DNA of 64,000 nt. Source: Streptomyces minutiscleroticus. GTDB lineage: Bacteria; Actinomycetota; Actinomycetes; Streptomycetales; Streptomycetaceae. Shown one piece after another: positions 61,733-64,000 of this stretch. A model generated the notes under the pieces. It searched no databases, had not been told where the DNA came from, and saw nothing but the letters and a program-made list of their open reading frames with translations. Within the stretch, counting starts at the first letter, position 1; the number at the start of each line of letters is the position of its first letter. Made by a program: the position numbers and the translations under genes. The DNA lies in the NCBI RefSeq assembly GCF_014650875.1, contig NZ_BMVU01000006.1, forward strand, positions 62,001 to 126,000. The letters are read 5' to 3'.

Positions 61733-62485
61733 TCATCCGCGCTCGCGGAGGTACGCCTCCAGCTCTGCGGCCCCGGTCAGCATCGCCCGGCCGCGGGCGG
61801 ACAGCCGGCCGTGCCAGTCGTGCAGCGCGGCCTCCAGCGGCTCCAGCCCGCCGGCCGCCCGCACCTGGGCGATCAGCGGGGCGATCTGCTCCAGCAGGTG
61901 GCCGCCCCGCCTGAGCTGGTGGACCAGCCGGGCGTCCCGTACGTCGGCCTCCTCGTAGACGCGGTACCCGGTCCGCGGGTCGCGGCCCGGGCGCACCAGC
62001 CCGGCGTGCTCCCACTTGCGCAGCGTCGCGGGCCGGATCCCGAGCCGCTTCGCCAGCGGCCCGATGAACGTGCCGCCGGGCGCACCGCCCCGTACGGCCG
62101 GCCCGGGTGACGTGTCCGGCCCGGGCACTGCGGCGGGCTCCAGGTCGCGCAGGGCGCTCTCCACGGCCCCGAGGGTCCGCCGGTCGTCGAGGAGCTGGGC
62201 GTGGCTCTCGTCGATGAGAAGGAACGCCTCGTCGACCGCGCCCCGGTTCACGGCCCGCATGATCGACGTCGCCGTCCGGTGGCCGTGGCCGGGTACCAGG
62301 GCGAGGAAGGTGCGCAGGGCCCGCGCGTGCAGCGGGGTGTAGACGCGGTAGCCGTGGGGTGTGCGGGCGGCGGCCGGCAGGACACCGGCCTCCTCGTAGT
62401 TCCTGACCGCCTGCGTGGACAGACCGTGCCCGCGCGCCAGGTCGACCGGTCTGAGTCGCTCACCGCTTTGAAGGTTTCGCCCCAT
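61733..62485 (-). CDS. TioE-type MerR-family regulator with two MerR-like domains
   Basis: 250 residues from the ATG at 62485. A first MerR winged helix spans about 9-70 (RPVDLARGHGLSTQAVRNYEEAGVLP, broken here by position). A second MerR-like DNA-binding unit lies at about 135-190 (FIGPLAKRLGIRPATLRKWE, then GYRVYEEADVRDARL). Two such domains in one chain mark the TioE family. It is divergent from the erythromycin-esterase-family gene with only 58 bases between starts, so it almost certainly controls that gene and itself. Confidence 0.87.
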   Translation of the reverse strand: MGRNLQSGERLRPVDLARGHGLSTQAVRNYEEAGVLPAAARTPHGYRVYTPLHARALRTFLALVPGHGHRTATSIMRAVNRGAVDEAFLLIDESHAQLLDDRRTLGAVESALRDLEPAAVPGPDTSPGPAVRGGAPGGTFIGPLAKRLGIRPATLRKWEHAGLVRPGRDPRTGYRVYEEADVRDARLVHQLRRGGHLLEQIAPLIAQVRAAGGLEPLEAALHDWHGRLSARGRAMLTGAAELEAYLRERG

Positions 62486-62490
62486 GCCAC

Positions 62491-62538
62491 CGACGGTATC
62501 GCGCAAAAGTTTCCACCGAAGGTTCAACGATACCGTCG
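62491..62538. promoter_or_regulatory. Divergent promoter palindrome, possibly leaderless on both sides
   Basis: CGACGGTATCG (62491-62501) and CGATACCGTCG (62528-62538) are perfect 11-bp arms, 26 bases apart. On each strand TACCGT, a TANNNT -10 candidate, ends exactly 7 bases before the start codon (ATG at 62544, and ATG at 62485 on minus). Neither start has a good Shine-Dalgarno. The two transcripts may therefore start at or next to their ATGs. Confidence 0.7.
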
Positions 62539-62543
62539 AAGCC

Positions 62544-63761
62544 ATGGCTACGGACATCAAGGACACCGCTCATGCCGTCGAGGCCGCCGCCGTCATGGGG
62601 CTGCTCCCGGCCCGGCCCCGGCTGCTCGCCCTGGGTGAGCCCACGCACGGCGAGGACGCCCTGCTCGAGCTGCGCAACGAACTCTTCCGGCGGCTCGTCG
62701 AGCAGGAGGGCTACCGGACGATCGCGATCGAGAGCGACTGCGTGAGGGGCCTGGTCGTGGACGACCACGTCACCTCGGGCAGGGGCACCCTCGACGAGGT
62801 CATGGAGCACGGGTTCGGCCACGGCTGGGGCGCCTCCGCGGCCAACCGCGAACTCGTGCGCTGGATGCGCGCCCACAACGTCCGCGCCGACCGCGACGGC
62901 CGGCCCGCGTCCGAGCGGCTCCGCTTCGCCGGTTTCGACGGTCCGCTGGAGATCACCCACGCCGCGAGCCCCCGGCAGGCCCTCACCGCGCTCCACGGCT
63001 TCCTCGCGGCCCGGGTGGACGCGGACCTGCTCCCCTGCACCGCGGAGACGCTCGACCGCCTGCTCGGCGCCGACGACCGGTGGACCGACCCCGCCGTGAT
63101 GACGGACCCGTCCCGGTCCGTGGGGCGGTCGGCCGGGGCCGCGGAGTTGCGGCTGCTCGCCGACGATCTGGTGACGCTGCTCGACGAGCAGACGCCCCAC
63201 CTGATCGCCACGGCCTCGCGGGACGAACGGGACCGGGCGCGCCTGTACGGGCGCACGGCCACCGGCCTGCTCGGCTACCACTTCTGGACGGCCGACGCCT
63301 CACCGGCCCGCATGACCCGGCTGACGGGCCTGCGGGACCGGATGATGGCCCGCAACCTCCTCGCCCTCGCCGCCCGGGGCCCGGTACTCGCGCACGCCCA
63401 CAACTCCCACTTCCAGCGGGAGAAGAGCACGATGCGCATGGGCGGGAGGCCGCTGGAGTGGTGGAGCGCCGGTGCGCTGGTGAACGCCCGGCTCGGCGAG
63501 GAGTACGCCTTCGTGGCCACGGCCCTCGGCACGATCCGGCACCGGGGGGTGGGCACGCCGCCGCCGGACACCGTCGAAGGACTGCTGTACGCGCTCCCGG
63601 AGGACCGCTGCGTCGTCGACGCCCCGCGGCTGGCCGCCGCCCTCGGCGGCGCGCGGCCCGCGCCCCGGGTGTCCCCCTGGTTCGGCTACGCCCCGCTCGA
63701 CCCGGCCCACCTGGCGCACAGCGACGGCATCGTGTTCGTCAAGGACGTCCCGCGGAGCTGA
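62544..63761 (+). CDS. Erythromycin-esterase family protein
   Basis: 405 residues. LLALGEPTHGED supplies His35 and Glu37, TIAIESD supplies Glu63, and GPVLAHAHNSHFQREK near 280 supplies the later histidine of the Ere/succinoglycan-type esterase site. RMGGRPLEWW and a FVATALGTIRHRG strand complete the fold. Ere enzymes hydrolyse macrolide lactones, but many actinobacterial members are of unknown function, so resistance should not be assumed. Expression is probably under the divergent TioE-type regulator. Confidence 0.85.
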   Translation: MATDIKDTAHAVEAAAVMGLLPARPRLLALGEPTHGEDALLELRNELFRRLVEQEGYRTIAIESDCVRGLVVDDHVTSGRGTLDEVMEHGFGHGWGASAANRELVRWMRAHNVRADRDGRPASERLRFAGFDGPLEITHAASPRQALTALHGFLAARVDADLLPCTAETLDRLLGADDRWTDPAVMTDPSRSVGRSAGAAELRLLADDLVTLLDEQTPHLIATASRDERDRARLYGRTATGLLGYHFWTADASPARMTRLTGLRDRMMARNLLALAARGPVLAHAHNSHFQREKSTMRMGGRPLEWWSAGALVNARLGEEYAFVATALGTIRHRGVGTPPPDTVEGLLYALPEDRCVVDAPRLAAALGGARPAPRVSPWFGYAPLDPAHLAHSDGIVFVKDVPRS

Positions 63762-63815
63762 TGCCACCGCCGGCGAGTACGTGTGTGCGCCGACGGCCCC
63801 GCCCGCCCGGCCGCG

Positions 63816-64000
63816 TCATGCCAGGTAGTCGACGACCTGCATCATGCCTTCGTCCCCGTGTTGCAGCTGGTGGCAGTGCAGGAGGCTTCTGCCCGTGAAG
63901 TCCTCGTAGCGGACGCGGAAGACGACGTCGCCTCCTTGCGGAATGCCGATGGTGTCGTGCCAGACGGGGGTGTCGAGCACGGTGCCGTTGACGGCGGTGA
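63816..64000 (-). CDS. Multicopper oxidase, C-terminal end (partial)
   Basis: The last 61 residues are present; the gene continues beyond the window. LLHCHQLQHGDEGMM is the C-terminal copper motif (HCHxxxHxxxxMM) that binds the type 1 and trinuclear sites. VNGTVLDTPVWHDTIGIP before it fits domain 3 of bacterial laccase-like oxidases. The stop is at 63818-63816. Confidence 0.85.
   Translation of the reverse strand, partial: TAVNGTVLDTPVWHDTIGIPQGGDVVFRVRYEDFTGRSLLHCHQLQHGDEGMMQVVDYLA

Noticed and set aside
62544..63761. Macrolide resistance gene
   Set aside because: Family membership alone does not show macrolide hydrolysis; many such proteins have other or unknown substrates, so only the family is called.

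Overview
This is very GC-rich actinobacterial DNA, almost certainly Streptomyces. The evidence is third-codon GC bias, GTG starts, Ala/Pro/Gly-rich linkers, the density of regulators, and above all a tap-tpg pair (53984-56893). That pair encodes the telomere-associated and terminal proteins of linear Streptomyces replicons and usually sits in a chromosome arm or on a linear plasmid. The many decayed genes and short tandem repeats fit such a variable terminal region. No telomere, tRNA, rRNA, CRISPR array or insertion sequence was recognised.

Layout. (1) 1-9.6 kb: the tail of an SDR-like gene, a decayed ABC solute-binding protein gene, and a PaaX-family regulator. Next comes a four-gene CoA-dependent catabolic operon (SDR, amidohydrolase, acyl-CoA synthetase, MaoC hydratase) behind two identical perfect palindromes. 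It is followed on the minus strand by an XRE-regulator remnant, an alpha/beta hydrolase, a small membrane protein and an IclR regulator. (2) 10.6-36.9 kb: the centrepiece, a cluster resembling polyunsaturated fatty acid (Pfa, 'secondary lipid') synthases. It has a discrete ACP, a thioesterase, a 2312-residue KS-MAT-ACP-ACP-ACP-KR-DH protein, a 2459-residue KS-CLF-AT-DH-DH protein, a PfaD-type enoyl reductase, two long acyl-CoA dehydrogenase paralogues, an Sfp-type phosphopantetheinyl transferase and a COG2907-like FAD oxidoreductase. A MerR divergon, an MFS exporter and a TetR regulator close it.

(3) 37.0-44.5 kb: a LysR regulator divergent from a six-gene aromatic ring-cleavage operon (FAH-family hydrolase, cyclase-family hydrolase, FAD monooxygenase, ACMSD-like amidohydrolase, two-domain extradiol-type dioxygenase, second FAH). 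A CHMI-type isomerase gene lies 4 kb further on. (4) 44.6-53.7 kb: unrelated genes, including an EEP-family protein, an arginase with its core deleted, a CASTOR/POLLUX-type ion channel, a PoxB-like ThDP enzyme, EVE-like and GPP34 proteins and a secreted protein. (5) 53.9-56.9 kb: tap-tpg, preceded by a twin 18-bp repeat. (6) 57-64 kb: two SDRs with regulators, a graveyard of CMD, cupin and aldo/keto reductase remnants, a TioE-like MerR regulator divergent from an erythromycin-esterase-family gene across an intergenic palindrome, and the 3' end of a multicopper oxidase.

How the genes probably work together. In the lipid cluster the PPTase would activate the ACPs, and the two megasynthases would build a chain by iterative KS/CLF, KR and FabA-like DH chemistry. 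PfaD would reduce selected double bonds. The acyl-CoA dehydrogenases and FAD enzyme would tailor the chain, the thioesterase would release it, and the MFS protein may export it. Both megasynthases lack the terminal acyltransferase (AGPAT) described for some myxobacterial Pfa3 proteins, so a released or modified product is more likely than direct glycerolipid incorporation. The product cannot be read from the sequence.
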